Assembly: GCF_916858655.1 (NCBI RefSeq)
Contig: NZ_CAKASL010000001.1
Location: 248,001-312,000, forward strand
DNA length: 64,000 nucleotides
Direction of reading: 5' to 3'
Source: Aeromicrobium sp. Leaf350
Lineage (GTDB): Bacteria > Actinomycetota > Actinomycetes > Propionibacteriales > Nocardioidaceae
Below, piece by piece: positions 9,402 through 20,921 of this stretch. The number at the start of each line of letters is the position of its first letter. Position 1 is the stretch's first letter. Made by a program: the position numbers and the translations under genes. The notes beneath the pieces are model-generated. The model saw only the letters and a list, made by a program, of their open reading frames with translations, searched no databases and was not told the origin of the DNA.

Positions 9402-11642
9402 TCAGCGGAACAGCGAGCGCGGCAGCAGTCGCGCACGGCGACGACGGCCCGCCGGCGCGGTCGCGAGCAGCGACCTGACCACCGCCGACGCATCGGCGCG
9501 CAGGTCGTCGGCGACGGCGGTGGCACCCGGCGGTCCGTACCGCCTCGCCTCCATCGCGAGGCAGAGCCGTTCGACGGCCGGCGCCGCCTCCTGTGCGACG
9601 TGGTCGAACAGCCCGACCGCGTAGGCGCGCAGCGTGGTCGTCGGACCGACCTCCACGCCGAGGTCGGTAGCCGTGGCGACCACCTCGCGCCACCGCTCGT
9701 CCGGCGTCGCGGAGGCGCGCAGCCGCCGACGCCTCAGCAGGCCCCGCACGGCCGCCGGCAGGAGCAGCAGCACGAGCATCACGGGGACGACGGCCGCCCA
9801 GGCGCGCCGGTCCTGCTCGGTCTGCTGTGCCGTCGTGACCTCGTTCTGGTCCGCGGCCTCCGGGGTGGGCGTCGCCTGCGTGGGTTCCGGCTGCGGGGCC
9901 GTCGTCTCGGGCGCCGGTGCCGAGGACGTCGGACCGTCGTCAGGGCCCTCGTCCTCGTCGGAGATCCCCGGCGTGGGCTCGAAGGCCACCCACCCGACGC
10001 CGTCGACGTAGATCTGCGGCCACGCGTGCAGCTGGTCGGTCGTGACGCGGTAGCGCTCCTCGTCGTCGTCCGTGTCCGGCCCCGGCGCCTGACGCACGCC
10101 GGGCGCGTAGCCCACCATGATGCGGGCCGGAACCCCGACCGAGCGGGCCATGACCGCCATCGCCGACGAGTAGTGCACGCAGTACCCGCTGCGCTCCTCG
10201 AGGAAGCGCTCGATGACGTCGAAGCCGTTGCCGTCGTAGTCGCCGTCGACCGGGGCCGTCTCGGAGTACTCGAAGGCCCCCGACCGGAAGAAGTCCTGCA
10301 GCGCCTGCGCCTTCGCGAAGGCACCGACGGCGTCGCCCGCCACGACCTGCGCGGTGTCGGTCACCGACTGGGGCACGTCGTCGGGCAGCTCCAGGTACGG
10401 GTCGAGGCGCTCGGGCGGGTCCTCCGGCGCCTCGGCGAGCTGCTGGAGCGTGGGCTGCCGGGCGAGGGTCGTGACGGAGTAGGTCTGGTCGCGGGTGTCG
10501 CTGTCGTCCGAGGAGTACGTCAGCCCCGGGTTCGTGCGCTCCCACACGCCCTCGAGACCTCGGACGTCGACCGCCGGGTACGGCACGGGCAGCATCGAGG
10601 TGCGCAGGGAGCGGATCTCGACCTCGACGACCTGGCGTTCGACGTCGATCTCCTCCGAGAGGTCGGCCCGGCCCTCCTGGGGGCCGCCCGCGTCCGACGA
10701 CACGGGCTCCCACGTGTCGCCCGTGAAGTCCCGCAGCATCGCGACCGAGAGGTACGGGGCGGGCCCCTGCGTCGTGTACTCCAGCGCCACCGCACGGTCG
10801 GGGCGACGCAGGTCGTCGCCGAGGGTCAGCATCGGGTTGACGCCGCGCTGGAACGGGCCGGACTCGAGGTCCTCGGCCACGCCGGTCAGCGCGGTCGTGT
10901 CCGGGAGGACGGGCGGCAGTACCAGCGCCAGGACGATCGCGCCGACCCCGACGACGGCACCGGCGGTGCTGAGCCAGGGGCTGCTCGGTGCGCCGTCCAC
11001 GCCCGGACCCGTCGCGGACCGGTTCCTCGCCCGCACCTCGGCCGTCGCCGATCGCTGGAGCAGCACGAGCCACAGCGCGGCCGGGACCGCGAGCACGACG
11101 AACGAGGGCACGTCGCCCAGGACGACGCCGGGCACGAGGTAGATCGCGACCAGGAGCACCCCGATCAGCGGCACACCGCCGCGCCGTTGCAGCAGGAGGT
11201 CGCCGACGAGAGCGACCAGCCCGAAAGCCCCTGCCGCGAGCAGCGTGACCCCCGGCGACGCGTCGACCGGTGGCGCCTCTTCGGCCACGATCGTCCCGGC
11301 ACGGTCGAGGAGGTCCGCCAGGCTCACGACGGTGTCAGGGGTCGGGATGAGTCCGAGGAGCATCGATCCCGGCGCGAACACCCACCCGAGCACCACCACG
11401 ACCGACACCAGACCGACCACCGGCGCGCCTCGTCGTCCGAGCCGGCGGAGCACCGCGGTGGGCACGAGGACGGCGGCCGAGACGGCCACGATCGTGACCC
11501 ACCACCAGGTGCCGCTGAGCAGGGTGACGTAGCCGCCGGCCAGCACCGCCAGCGTCGTGAGCAGGAGCCCGTGCTCCACCAGGTGCTCGGAACCGCCGAC
11601 CGGAGCGCGACCGCTCAGCGGAAGGCCGTCACGCCGACGCAC
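9402..11642 (-). CDS. TgpA-like transmembrane transglutaminase-domain protein
   Basis: 746 aa. The N-terminal 200 residues hold six or more membrane segments. The large extracytoplasmic part contains the transglutaminase-like core with its cysteine in RSGYCVHYSSAMAVMAR, the histidine in LHAWPQIYV and an aspartate/glutamate region in WVAFEPTPG. A Pro/Thr/Glu-rich linker, a last membrane segment (VVPVMLVLLLLPAAV) and a cytoplasmic DUF4129-like tail follow. Its GTG start overlaps the end of the DUF58 gene. MoxR/DUF58/transglutaminase trios are widespread and thought to act in assembly or maturation of envelope components; the substrate is unknown. Confidence 0.88.
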   Translation of the reverse strand: MRRRDGLPLSGRAPVGGSEHLVEHGLLLTTLAVLAGGYVTLLSGTWWWVTIVAVSAAVLVPTAVLRRLGRRGAPVVGLVSVVVVLGWVFAPGSMLLGLIPTPDTVVSLADLLDRAGTIVAEEAPPVDASPGVTLLAAGAFGLVALVGDLLLQRRGGVPLIGVLLVAIYLVPGVVLGDVPSFVVLAVPAALWLVLLQRSATAEVRARNRSATGPGVDGAPSSPWLSTAGAVVGVGAIVLALVLPPVLPDTTALTGVAEDLESGPFQRGVNPMLTLGDDLRRPDRAVALEYTTQGPAPYLSVAMLRDFTGDTWEPVSSDAGGPQEGRADLSEEIDVERQVVEVEIRSLRTSMLPVPYPAVDVRGLEGVWERTNPGLTYSSDDSDTRDQTYSVTTLARQPTLQQLAEAPEDPPERLDPYLELPDDVPQSVTDTAQVVAGDAVGAFAKAQALQDFFRSGAFEYSETAPVDGDYDGNGFDVIERFLEERSGYCVHYSSAMAVMARSVGVPARIMVGYAPGVRQAPGPDTDDDEERYRVTTDQLHAWPQIYVDGVGWVAFEPTPGISDEDEGPDDGPTSSAPAPETTAPQPEPTQATPTPEAADQNEVTTAQQTEQDRRAWAAVVPVMLVLLLLPAAVRGLLRRRRLRASATPDERWREVVATATDLGVEVGPTTTLRAYAVGLFDHVAQEAAPAVERLCLAMEARRYGPPGATAVADDLRADASAVVRSLLATAPAGRRRRARLLPRSLFR

Positions 11643-12812
11643 GACTCACCTCGCGAGCCAGCTCCGACCACCGGGCGGCGACGTCGTCGCTCTCGTCCCA
11701 CGCCACGACCCGCCACCCCGCCGAGCGCAGCGTGTCGAGCGACGACTCGGGGCTCTCGCCCGCGACCAGCGCCAGGACCTGAGCGGTTTGTCGCAGGGCG
11801 GAGGCCCACTCCCGGGCGCGCTCGACGTCGACGACCCCGAGGACCGCGATCACGAGCCGCCCGTCCGGAGGCGTGACGCCGATCTGCTCCTGGGTCTCGT
11901 GCGACAGCCGGGCGAGGTCGACGAGAGTCGGACGCACGGAGTCCTGTCCACCCAGGATCGTCCGCGCCTCGCAGCCCGGGACCACGGTGGCGACGGCATG
12001 GCCGTCAGCGGCGAGCTGACCGATCACCGAGGCACCGGCCACCAGGGCCCACTCGGCCGGCGCGGCGGACGATCCCGGGTCGATCGCGACGGCGACGCGG
12101 TCGGCCGTCGACGGCTCGTCCTGGCGTACCATCAGCTCTCCGCGACGCGCCGTCGTGCGCCAGTCGATGCGCTTCGGCGGGTCGCCGGGCTGGTAGCCGC
12201 GGGAGATGACGTCGTCCTCGCCGTCGCCGCGACGCTGCGACATCGGGCGGCCGACCCGGGTGCTGCCCGTCCCCTGCAGCGAGGTCAGTCGGGTGAGGGA
12301 CACCTGCCGCGGCAGGACCACCAGGTCGAGGTCGTCGGTCACGCGACGACGGCGCAGCACGACCCCGAACGGGTCGCACACGTCGACGACCAGCGGCCCG
12401 AGCGGGTGCCACCCGCGAGCCTCGCCGCTCACGCGCACCGTCGCGTCGACGGTCTGCGTGCGCGAGCGCGCCGGTCCGAGGCCGGCGAGCGACCCCTCCA
12501 CGGTGCCGCCGAGACCGGACGGGAGGAGCGCACGCCAGGCCAGGTCGAGCGACGTGACGGGCGACCGGTTAGTGACCCTCACCCGCACGGTGCCGCTCGC
12601 ACCGTGCTCGAGCACCCGCGGCGACGCCGACCGCTCGACCGTCAGGCGGCGGGGCACCAGCAGCACGGCCGCGACCGCCAGCAGCACGAGGCCCAGCAGC
12701 AGACCCGTGACCGGCAGGAGCGCCGGCAGCTGGTAGCGGCCGGCCACGAGCAGGGCCACGACCGCGGCCAGCAGCAGGACGAGGCCGCGGCGGGTGGGCC
12801 GGACGAGGGGCA

Positions 12813-12813
<1 letters not shown>
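11629..12813 (-). CDS. DUF58 domain-containing membrane protein
   Basis: 394 aa. Two hydrophobic segments near the N-terminus (VLLLAAVVALLVAGRY, LLLGLVLLAVAAVLLV) precede a beta-rich region and the DUF58 core RRGDGEDDVISRGYQPGDPPKRIDW, which resembles a von Willebrand A-like fold. It lies between moxR, with which it shares one base (TGATG), and the transglutaminase gene, with a 14-bp overlap. The three products probably act together at the membrane, the MoxR ATPase serving as a chaperone for the vWA-like partner. Confidence 0.9.
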
Positions 12814-13736
<923 letters not shown>

Positions 13737-13808
13737 GCACGCCCCTCAACCGTAGGTCTCCATGATGGCCTCCATGGCCCAACGCCGCCGGTCGATCGGA
13801 GGTTCCCG

Positions 13809-14828
13809 TCACCGGCGGGCGTGGCTCCACTCCAGCAGCCGGTCGACGGGCCAGGTGGTGACGATGCGGTCCAGGGGCACGTCGAACCCGGCCACCCGGG
13901 CGCATCCGTGGTCGAGGAAGTCGAGCTGTCCCGGGGCGTGGGCGTCGGAGTCGATGGAGATCAGGCAGCCCAGGTCGAGCGCCAGCTGCAGCAGGTCGTC
14001 CGGCGGATCCGCACGCTCGGGTCGGGCGTTGACCTCGACCGCGACGCCGTGCTCGGCACACGCGGAGAAGACCGCCTCGGCGTCGAACTCGCTTTGCGGA
14101 CGCGTGCCGCGCGAGCCCTCGACCAGCCGGCCCGTGCAGTGGCCGAGGACGTTCGTGTGGGGGTCCTCCACGGCGCCCAGCATCCGGCGCGTCATGGTGC
14201 GGCGCTCCGCACGCAGCTTCGAGTGCACGCTGGCCACGACCACGTCGAGACGTCCGAGCATCTCCGGCGTCTGGTCGAGTGTGCCGTCCTCCAGGATGTC
14301 GACCTCGATGCCCGGCAGCAGACGGAAGTCGTCGTACGACGCGTCGACCGCGGCCACGACGTCGAGCTGGTTGGCGAGGCGCTCGGCCGAGAGGCCGTTC
14401 GCGACCTTCAGCCGGGGCGAGTGATCGGTCAGCACGGCGTACTCGTGCCCGAGCCACCGGGCCGTCTGGGCCATCAGCTCGATCGAGGACCCGCCGTCGG
14501 ACCAGTCGGAGTGCAGGTGGAGGTCGCCGCGCAGGGCGGCCCGGACCTCTTCGCCGCCCGGAGCCAGCGGCTCCGACCCCGCCTCGCGCAGCTCGGCCAG
14601 GTAGGCAGGCACCTCGCCGCGGGCGGCGTCGGTCACCACCGTCGCGGTGCGCTCACCGATCCCGTCTAGGCGCCGCAGTCGGCCCTTCTCGGCCATCTCG
14701 ACGACCTCGCTCGCCTGCATCGACTCGAGCGTGCGCGCGGCACGACGGAAGGCCTCCACGCGGTACGACGACGACCGGCCGCGTTCGAGCCAGAAGCCGA
14801 TCTCGTCCAGCGCCTCCACGGGGTCCAT
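13809..14828 (-). CDS. PHP-domain metal-dependent phosphoesterase with helix-hairpin-helix
   Basis: 339 aa. The N-terminal 90 residues carry a Pol X-like helix-hairpin-helix (LRRLDGIGERTATVV). The PHP domain follows with metal-binding motifs HLHSDWSDG, LTDHS, GIEVDIL, ASVHS, GHCTG and SIDSDAH. It looks like the C-terminal half of a bacterial PolX without the polymerase palm, so a hydrolytic role (phosphoesterase or exonuclease) in DNA metabolism is plausible. The ATG at 14828 is preferred to an upstream in-frame start because the family begins close to the helical domain (DPVEALDEIGFWLE). Confidence 0.82.
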   Translation of the reverse strand: MDPVEALDEIGFWLERGRSSSYRVEAFRRAARTLESMQASEVVEMAEKGRLRRLDGIGERTATVVTDAARGEVPAYLAELREAGSEPLAPGGEEVRAALRGDLHLHSDWSDGGSSIELMAQTARWLGHEYAVLTDHSPRLKVANGLSAERLANQLDVVAAVDASYDDFRLLPGIEVDILEDGTLDQTPEMLGRLDVVVASVHSKLRAERRTMTRRMLGAVEDPHTNVLGHCTGRLVEGSRGTRPQSEFDAEAVFSACAEHGVAVEVNARPERADPPDDLLQLALDLGCLISIDSDAHAPGQLDFLDHGCARVAGFDVPLDRIVTTWPVDRLLEWSHARR

Positions 14829-14977
14829 GCCCCCATCGTCACCCGGGACGTCCGCGAGGGCGAGCCTGGGAGCGGAAGCCCGGATGGGAGCCACCTATCA
14901 GTAGCCAACCGACTGCTACGTTCCCGCAACTGACCACCCCACAAGCAGTGGCCCGACCCCGACCGGAAGGCCGTGAC

Positions 14978-15274
14978 ATGACTCGACCCGATCTCCGCCG
15001 TTTCTATCCAGCGAGCCTGGTCGCCGTGTTCGGAGTGACGCTCCTGTACATCGCGGGTCTCACGATTACCGCAACCCGCCTGCGCGCCATCGAGTCCGGG
15101 TCCACCGAGCTCACCGTTGCCGGCCTCCCGATCTTCAGCGGCGAACGTGACGGCCTCACCAGCTCGGCGTCGCCCGAATGGGGGTTCCTCGTCATGTCGG
15201 TCGTGTTCGTCGCCGTCGTGGTAGCCGCGTGGATCGAGTCAGGCCGACGATCGCGGTCGCGCGGCGAGGCCTAG
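14978..15274 (+). CDS. Small two-TM membrane protein of unknown function
   Basis: 98 aa, unrecognised. It has a hydrophobic segment near residues 9-30 (LVAVFGVTLLYIAGLTI), a polar extracytoplasmic loop of about 35 residues and a second hydrophobic segment (LVMSVVFVAVVVAAWI) followed by an Arg-rich cytoplasmic tail (GRRSRSRGEA). A GGAAGG ribosome site precedes the ATG. It is convergent with era, and the two stop codons share the palindrome CTAG at 15271-15274. The good start signal supports expression. Confidence 0.6.
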   Translation: MTRPDLRRFYPASLVAVFGVTLLYIAGLTITATRLRAIESGSTELTVAGLPIFSGERDGLTSSASPEWGFLVMSVVFVAVVVAAWIESGRRSRSRGEA

Positions 15275-16200
15275 AACCCGAGCTTGCGGAGCTGCTTGGG
15301 GTCTCGCTGCCAGTCCTTGGCCACCTTGACGTGCAGGTCCAGGTAGACCGGGACGCCCAGGATCTTCTCGATCTGGCGACGGGAGCCGGCACCGATCTCA
15401 CGCAGGCGTACCCCCTGCTTGCCGATGATGATGCCCTTCTGGCTGTCGCGCTCGACGTAGACGTTCACACGCACGTCGGTCAGCGGCTTGCCCTCGGGCC
15501 GGTCCTCGCGCGGCACGATCTCGTCGACCACGACCGCCAGCGAGTGCGGCAGCTCGTCGCGCACGCCCTCGAGCGCTGCCTCACGGATGACCTCTGCGAC
15601 CAGCGTCTCGGCGGGCTCGTCGGTGAGCTGGCCGTCCGGGTACAGCGGCGACCCCTCCGGGAGCGTGCGGATGAGCAGGTCGCGCAGCAGCTCGACCTGG
15701 TTGCCGTCGACGGCACTGACCGGCACGATCTCCTGCCAGCGCAGCCCGGCCTCCTCCCCCGCGGCCTGGATCGCCATGAGGTGCTCGGCGAGACGGGCGG
15801 GCGAGACCAGGTCGGTCTTCGTGGCGACCGCGAGCACCGGCTTGCGACGCAGGCCCGCGAGCTCCTTGACGAGGTACTTGTCGCCCGGGCCGACCTTCTG
15901 GTCGGACGGGAAGCACATCGCCACGGTGTCGACGTCGGTCCACGTGGAGCGCACGAGATCGTTGAGCCGCTCACCCAGCACGTTGCGCGGGCGGTGCAGG
16001 CCCGGCGTGTCGATGAGGATCAGCTGCGCGTCGTCGGTGTGCACCAGCCCTCGGATCGCGTGACGCGTGGTCTGCGGCTTGGAGGAGGTGATGGCGATCT
16101 TGTCGCCGACGAGGGCGTTGGTGAGCGTGGACTTGCCGGCGTTGGGCCGGCCCACGAAGCAGGCGAAGCCGGAGCGGAAGGTGATCTCGGGATGCGTCAT
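15271..16200 (-). CDS. era: GTPase Era
   Basis: 309 aa. G1 is GRPNAGKST, G3 is DTPGLHRPR, G4 is TKTD and the G5 region is VSAVDG. The C-terminal KH domain shows the GIIIGKQGVRLREIG motif and ends in WQRDPKQLRKLGF. Era binds the 3' end of 16S rRNA and helps 30S assembly. The order phoH-ybeY-CNNM-(deaminase-like)-era is the usual actinobacterial cluster. The ATG at 16200 directly follows the upstream stop and begins the family-typical FRSGFACFVGRPN. Confidence 0.97.
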   Translation of the reverse strand: MTHPEITFRSGFACFVGRPNAGKSTLTNALVGDKIAITSSKPQTTRHAIRGLVHTDDAQLILIDTPGLHRPRNVLGERLNDLVRSTWTDVDTVAMCFPSDQKVGPGDKYLVKELAGLRRKPVLAVATKTDLVSPARLAEHLMAIQAAGEEAGLRWQEIVPVSAVDGNQVELLRDLLIRTLPEGSPLYPDGQLTDEPAETLVAEVIREAALEGVRDELPHSLAVVVDEIVPREDRPEGKPLTDVRVNVYVERDSQKGIIIGKQGVRLREIGAGSRRQIEKILGVPVYLDLHVKVAKDWQRDPKQLRKLGF

Positions 16201-16201
16201 C

Positions 16202-16555
16202 TCAGGTGTGCTTGACGGCGTGCACCGTGCCGTCGGGGTGGGCGGAGAAGACGGGGGTCTCCTCGCCCGCGAGCTCGCGGAAGGCGTCGAGGTTGACGAT
16301 GCGGTCCTCGGGTCCGACGACGGCGCCGGCCTCGAGGCTCGTGGCCCCGGACGAGACGGCCATCGCGACCGCGAGGTCGAGCGCCTCGAGCTCGAGCGTC
16401 TCGAGGCGGACCGTCGTGGCGGTGTACGTGCGACCGTCCTGGTCGCGCACGGCGGCGCCCTGGACGGCACTGGTGCGGGCACGGGACGCGCGGGCCAAGG
16501 TCACCAGCTTCGCGTCCTCGGCCTCCAGCTCGAAGGCACTGTGGGAGTCGGTCAT
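16202..16555 (-). CDS. Cytidine deaminase-related protein lacking the zinc site
   Basis: 117 aa. The start (ELEAEDAKLVTLARASRARTSAVQGAAVRDQDGRTYTATTV) follows the cytidine deaminase fold. However, the catalytic HAE/CAE and PCxxC zinc-binding motifs are absent: the corresponding region reads LEALDLAVAMAVSSGATSLEAG. It is therefore probably a non-catalytic relative, retained between the CNNM gene (ATGA overlap) and era (1-bp gap). Automatic annotation would call it a cytidine deaminase; I expect no deaminase activity. Confidence 0.7.
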   Translation of the reverse strand: MTDSHSAFELEAEDAKLVTLARASRARTSAVQGAAVRDQDGRTYTATTVRLETLELEALDLAVAMAVSSGATSLEAGAVVGPEDRIVNLDAFRELAGEETPVFSAHPDGTVHAVKHT

Positions 16556-17853
16556 GAGCCTGAGGCTACCGACTCGTCGTCCGGGGCGATGCGCGTCACC
16601 CTCACGTGGCCGACCTTGTTGCGGCGACCCGTGGATCCCTCGGCGACGATCTGCAGCCCGAGGGCCTCCGTGCGCGAGCCCGGCAGGGGCACCTCGCCCA
16701 GGTGCTTGGCGAGCAGGCCGCCGACCGTGTCGACGTCCTCGTCCTCGAGGTCGTCGATGCCGGTGAGCTCGGCGAGGTCGTCGATGTCGAGCCGCACGCT
16801 CACGCGCCAGGAGCCGTCGGCCAGGACCTCGACCTCGTCGGGCTCGGAGTCGTACTCGTCGGTGATCTCGCCGACGATCTCCTCCAGGACGTCCTCGATC
16901 GTGACGAGCCCTGCGGTGCCGCCGAACTCGTCGACGACGATCGCGATGTGGGTGCGACTGGCCTGCATCTCGCGCAGCAGGTCGTCGCACGGCTTGGTGT
17001 CGGGCACGAACAGGCAGGGGCGCATGATCGTCACGACCCGCTCGATCTGCTCGGCCGTGTGGTTGTCGAAGACGCGCTTCGTGACGTCCTTGAGGTAGGC
17101 GATGCCGACGACGTCGTCGAGGTTCTCGTCGACGACCGGCAGCCGGGAGTAGCCGCTCTCGAGCGAGAGCGACATCGCCTGGCGCAAGGTCTTGGTCTGC
17201 TCGACCGACACGACGTCGGTGCGGGGCACCATGACCTCGCGCACGATCGTGTCGCCCAGCTCGAAGACCGAGTGGATCATCTTGGACTCGTCGGACTCGA
17301 TGACCGAGGACGCCGCGGCCAGGTCGACGAGCTCGCGGACCTCGACCTCGGAGGCGAACGGACCGTCGGTGAAGCCGCGACCGGGCGTCAGGGCGTTGCC
17401 CACCACGATGAGCAGCTTCGGGATCGGGCCGAGCACCCACTCCAGCGCCATGACCGGCCAGGCCGACCAGACCGCGATCGCCTCGGCTCGCTGGCGCCCG
17501 AGGGTGCGGGGTCCGACGCCGATGAACACGAAGCTCACCACGCCCATCACGAGCGTGGCGACGACGAACTGCTGCCACAGGCCGTCGATCTCGCCGGCCA
17601 CGAAGATCGCGGCCAGCACGACCGAGGCCGTCTCGGCCAGCACCCGCACCAGGGTGACGCTGTTGAGGTACGGCGCCGGGTCGTCGAGGATGCGCATGAG
17701 CCGGGCGGCCCCCGCGCGACCCTCCTCGTCGAGCTCCTCGGCGCGCGCGCGGGAGAACGACGAGACGGCGGCCTCGACGCTGGTGAGCAGGCCGGCGATG
17801 AACGCGAGGCCCACGGCGACGACCGCCGGGGTCCAGCTGACCGGGTCGAGCAT
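16552..17853 (-). CDS. CNNM/CorC-type transporter with CBS pair (HlyC/CorC family)
   Basis: 433 aa. The N-terminal DUF21 (CNNM) transmembrane domain has about three to four helices (VVAVGLAFIAGLLTSVEAAVS..., FVVATLVMGVVSFVFIGVGP). A CBS pair follows, with VMVPRTDVVSVEQ and FVPDTKPCDDLLREMQASRTHIAIVVDEFGG, and then a C-terminal CorC_HlyC domain. Family members are linked to magnesium or cobalt homeostasis. It sits in the era/ybeY cluster and shares one base with the ybeY stop (TGATG). The role is inferred from the family. Confidence 0.9.
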   Translation of the reverse strand: MLDPVSWTPAVVAVGLAFIAGLLTSVEAAVSSFSRARAEELDEEGRAGAARLMRILDDPAPYLNSVTLVRVLAETASVVLAAIFVAGEIDGLWQQFVVATLVMGVVSFVFIGVGPRTLGRQRAEAIAVWSAWPVMALEWVLGPIPKLLIVVGNALTPGRGFTDGPFASEVEVRELVDLAAASSVIESDESKMIHSVFELGDTIVREVMVPRTDVVSVEQTKTLRQAMSLSLESGYSRLPVVDENLDDVVGIAYLKDVTKRVFDNHTAEQIERVVTIMRPCLFVPDTKPCDDLLREMQASRTHIAIVVDEFGGTAGLVTIEDVLEEIVGEITDEYDSEPDEVEVLADGSWRVSVRLDIDDLAELTGIDDLEDEDVDTVGGLLAKHLGEVPLPGSRTEALGLQIVAEGSTGRRNKVGHVRVTRIAPDDESVASGS

Positions 17854-18306
17854 CAGGGTCCTTCGGGGTCGACGCCGAGCTCGGCGCGCTGCCACTCCAG
17901 CAGGAGCCGACCCTGCAGGCCGAACATCTCCCGGTGCTCCTCCGGCTCGGCGTGGTCGTACCCCAGCAGGTGCAGGATGCCGTGCACGAGCAGGAGGTCG
18001 ACCTCGTCGGACGTCGAGTGGCCGGCGGCCGGCGCCTGCTGCTCCGCGATCTGCGGGCACAGCGCGATGTCGCCGAGGTAGCCCTCGGGGGCGTCCTCGT
18101 CGTCGCTGCCGGGGGTCAGCTCGTCCATCGGGAACGACAGGACGTCGGTCGGACCCTTCTTGCCCATCCACTGCTCGTTGAGCGTCGCGATGGTGTCGGG
18201 CTCGACGAGCCTGACGGTCAGCTCGGTCGCGGGGTGCAGGCGCATCCGCCGCATGACGAAGCGGCAGAGACGGGTGAGCGCGACGACGTCGACGCCCGTG
18301 CCGGAC

Positions 18307-18329
<23 letters not shown>
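17853..18329 (-). CDS. ybeY: Endoribonuclease YbeY
   Basis: 158 aa. The metal-binding signature is HGILHLLGYDH (near residue 115), preceded by the conserved GPTDVLSFPMDE and GDIALCPQIA segments. YbeY is a single-strand RNA endonuclease for 16S rRNA 3' maturation and ribosome quality control. The GTG start at 18329 gives VNVDVLDES and overlaps the 3' end of phoH by 23 bp, so the two are translationally coupled. The flanking phoH, CNNM and era genes confirm the assignment. Confidence 0.95.
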
Positions 18330-19308
<979 letters not shown>

Positions 19309-19359
19309 GGGTGTCCCCAGTCTACGACCAGAACCGCAGGCGTGGACCCCGTCGGCCGC

Positions 19360-19701
19360 TCAGCCGGGCGGCCAGGTGAGCGAACGGCCCGAGAGCACGT
19401 GGCCGTGGCAGTGGAACACGGTCTGGAACGCGTCGGCGCCCGTGTTGAACACCAGGCGGTACGAACCCGTGCCGAGCTCGTCGGCGATGCGGCGCGTGTG
19501 CGTGATCAGGTCGACCGTGGCCTCTGGATCGGCCTCGGCCAGGCTCGCGACGTCGGGCTCGTGGCGCTTGGGGATCACCAGCACGTGGGTCGGGGCCTGG
19601 GGGTTGATGTCGCGGAAGGCGATCGTGTGGTCGGTCTCGCCGACGATCTCGGCCGGGACGTCACCCTTGACGATCGAGCAGAACAGGCAGTCGTCAGTCA
19701 T
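19360..19701 (-). CDS. HIT-family nucleotide hydrolase
   Basis: 113 aa of the HINT-like branch. The histidine triad is in VFHCHGHVL near the C-terminus, with a zinc-type cysteine pair at the N-terminus (CLFCSIVKG). Such enzymes hydrolyse nucleoside phosphoramidates or AMP-lysine adducts. The gene lies between dnaJ (26 bp away) and phoH, and may be part of the hrcA-dnaJ transcript. Confidence 0.92.
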   Translation of the reverse strand: MTDDCLFCSIVKGDVPAEIVGETDHTIAFRDINPQAPTHVLVIPKRHEPDVASLAEADPEATVDLITHTRRIADELGTGSYRLVFNTGADAFQTVFHCHGHVLSGRSLTWPPG

Positions 19702-19727
19702 GGGTCCAGGCTCTCACTCGCCGGCCG

Positions 19728-20888
19728 TCACTCACCAGCACCGGCGCGGAAGGCGTCCTTCATGCGGCCGAACACGCTGCGGTGGGTCGCACCGAGGCGG
19801 GCTTCCGGTCGCTCCTCCTCGCGCATCGCCGCGAGGCGGTGCAGCAGCTCCCGCTGCTCGTCGTCGAGCTTGCCGGGCGTCTCAACGACGACCGTCACCC
19901 GCAGGTCACCGGCACCGACGCCGCGCAGACGCGGCACGCCCTCACCGCGCACCACGACGACCTGACCGGACTGGGTGCCGGCCTCGACGTCGACCGTGAC
20001 GCCCTCGGGTCCGTCGTTGTCCTCGAGGTCGGCCTTGAGCGACGGCAGGTCGAGGGTCGTGCCGAGCGCCGCCGCGGTCATCGGCAGCGTGACCTGGCAC
20101 TCGAGGTGGTCGCCGCTGCGCGTGTACACGGGGTGGCGACGCACCTGGATTTCGACGTAGAGGTCGCCGGCCGGTCCGCCGCCGGGACCGATCTCGCCCT
20201 CCCCGGTGAGCTGGATGCGCGTGCCGTGGTCGACGCCGGCCGGGATGGTCAGCTTGAGGTTGCGGCGGGCGCGGACGCGGCCCTCGCCGTCGCACTCGCG
20301 GCAGGGGTCGGGGATCACGGTGCCGAAGCCGTGGCACGTGGGGCACGGACGCGCGGTGCGGATGTCGCCCAGCAGCGAGCGCTGCACGTGCTGGATCGCG
20401 CCCTGGCCGCGGCACGTTCCGCAGGTGACGGGCGAGGAGTCCTCGTGCGCGCCGCTGCCGTCGCAGACCTCGCACACGACGGCCGTGTCGACCTTGAGCT
20501 CCTGCGTGACGCCGAACGCGGCCTCGGCGAGCTCGACCTCGAGCCGCAGCAACGCGTCCTGACCGCGCTGGATGCGCGACCGGGGCCCGCGCGGACCGGA
20601 CTGCCCGAAGAAGGCGTCCATGATGTCGTCGAAGCTGAACCCCTGGCCGAAGCCCGCGCCGCCACGCTGGCCACCCATCGGGTCGCCGCCGCGGTCGAAC
20701 ACCTGACGCTTCTGCGGGTCGGACAGCACCTCGTACGCCTGCGAGACCTCCTTGAAGCGCTCGGAGGCGTCCGGGGCGTCGTTGACGTCGGGGTGCAGCT
20801 GTCGCGCCAGTCGGCGGTACGCCTTCTTGATCTCCTCGGGAGTCGCAGAGCGTTCGACGCCGAGGGTCGCGTAGTAGTCGGTGGCCAT
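19728..20888 (-). CDS. dnaJ: Chaperone protein DnaJ
   Basis: 386 aa type I DnaJ. The J-domain includes the HPDVND segment (an HPD motif near residue 33), followed by a short Gly-rich region. The zinc finger has four CxxCxGxG-type repeats ([32 protein letters not shown]) and the substrate-binding domains come last. It lies directly downstream of hrcA without dnaK or grpE, as for the second actinobacterial DnaJ (DnaJ2). It stimulates DnaK ATPase and holds unfolded clients. Regulation by HrcA/CIRCE is expected. Confidence 0.96.
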   Translation of the reverse strand: MATDYYATLGVERSATPEEIKKAYRRLARQLHPDVNDAPDASERFKEVSQAYEVLSDPQKRQVFDRGGDPMGGQRGGAGFGQGFSFDDIMDAFFGQSGPRGPRSRIQRGQDALLRLEVELAEAAFGVTQELKVDTAVVCEVCDGSGAHEDSSPVTCGTCRGQGAIQHVQRSLLGDIRTARPCPTCHGFGTVIPDPCRECDGEGRVRARRNLKLTIPAGVDHGTRIQLTGEGEIGPGGGPAGDLYVEIQVRRHPVYTRSGDHLECQVTLPMTAAALGTTLDLPSLKADLEDNDGPEGVTVDVEAGTQSGQVVVVRGEGVPRLRGVGAGDLRVTVVVETPGKLDDEQRELLHRLAAMREEERPEARLGATHRSVFGRMKDAFRAGAGE

Positions 20889-20921
20889 GAGGTGCTTTCG
20901 GGCTGGATGTCAGGAGAAGGG

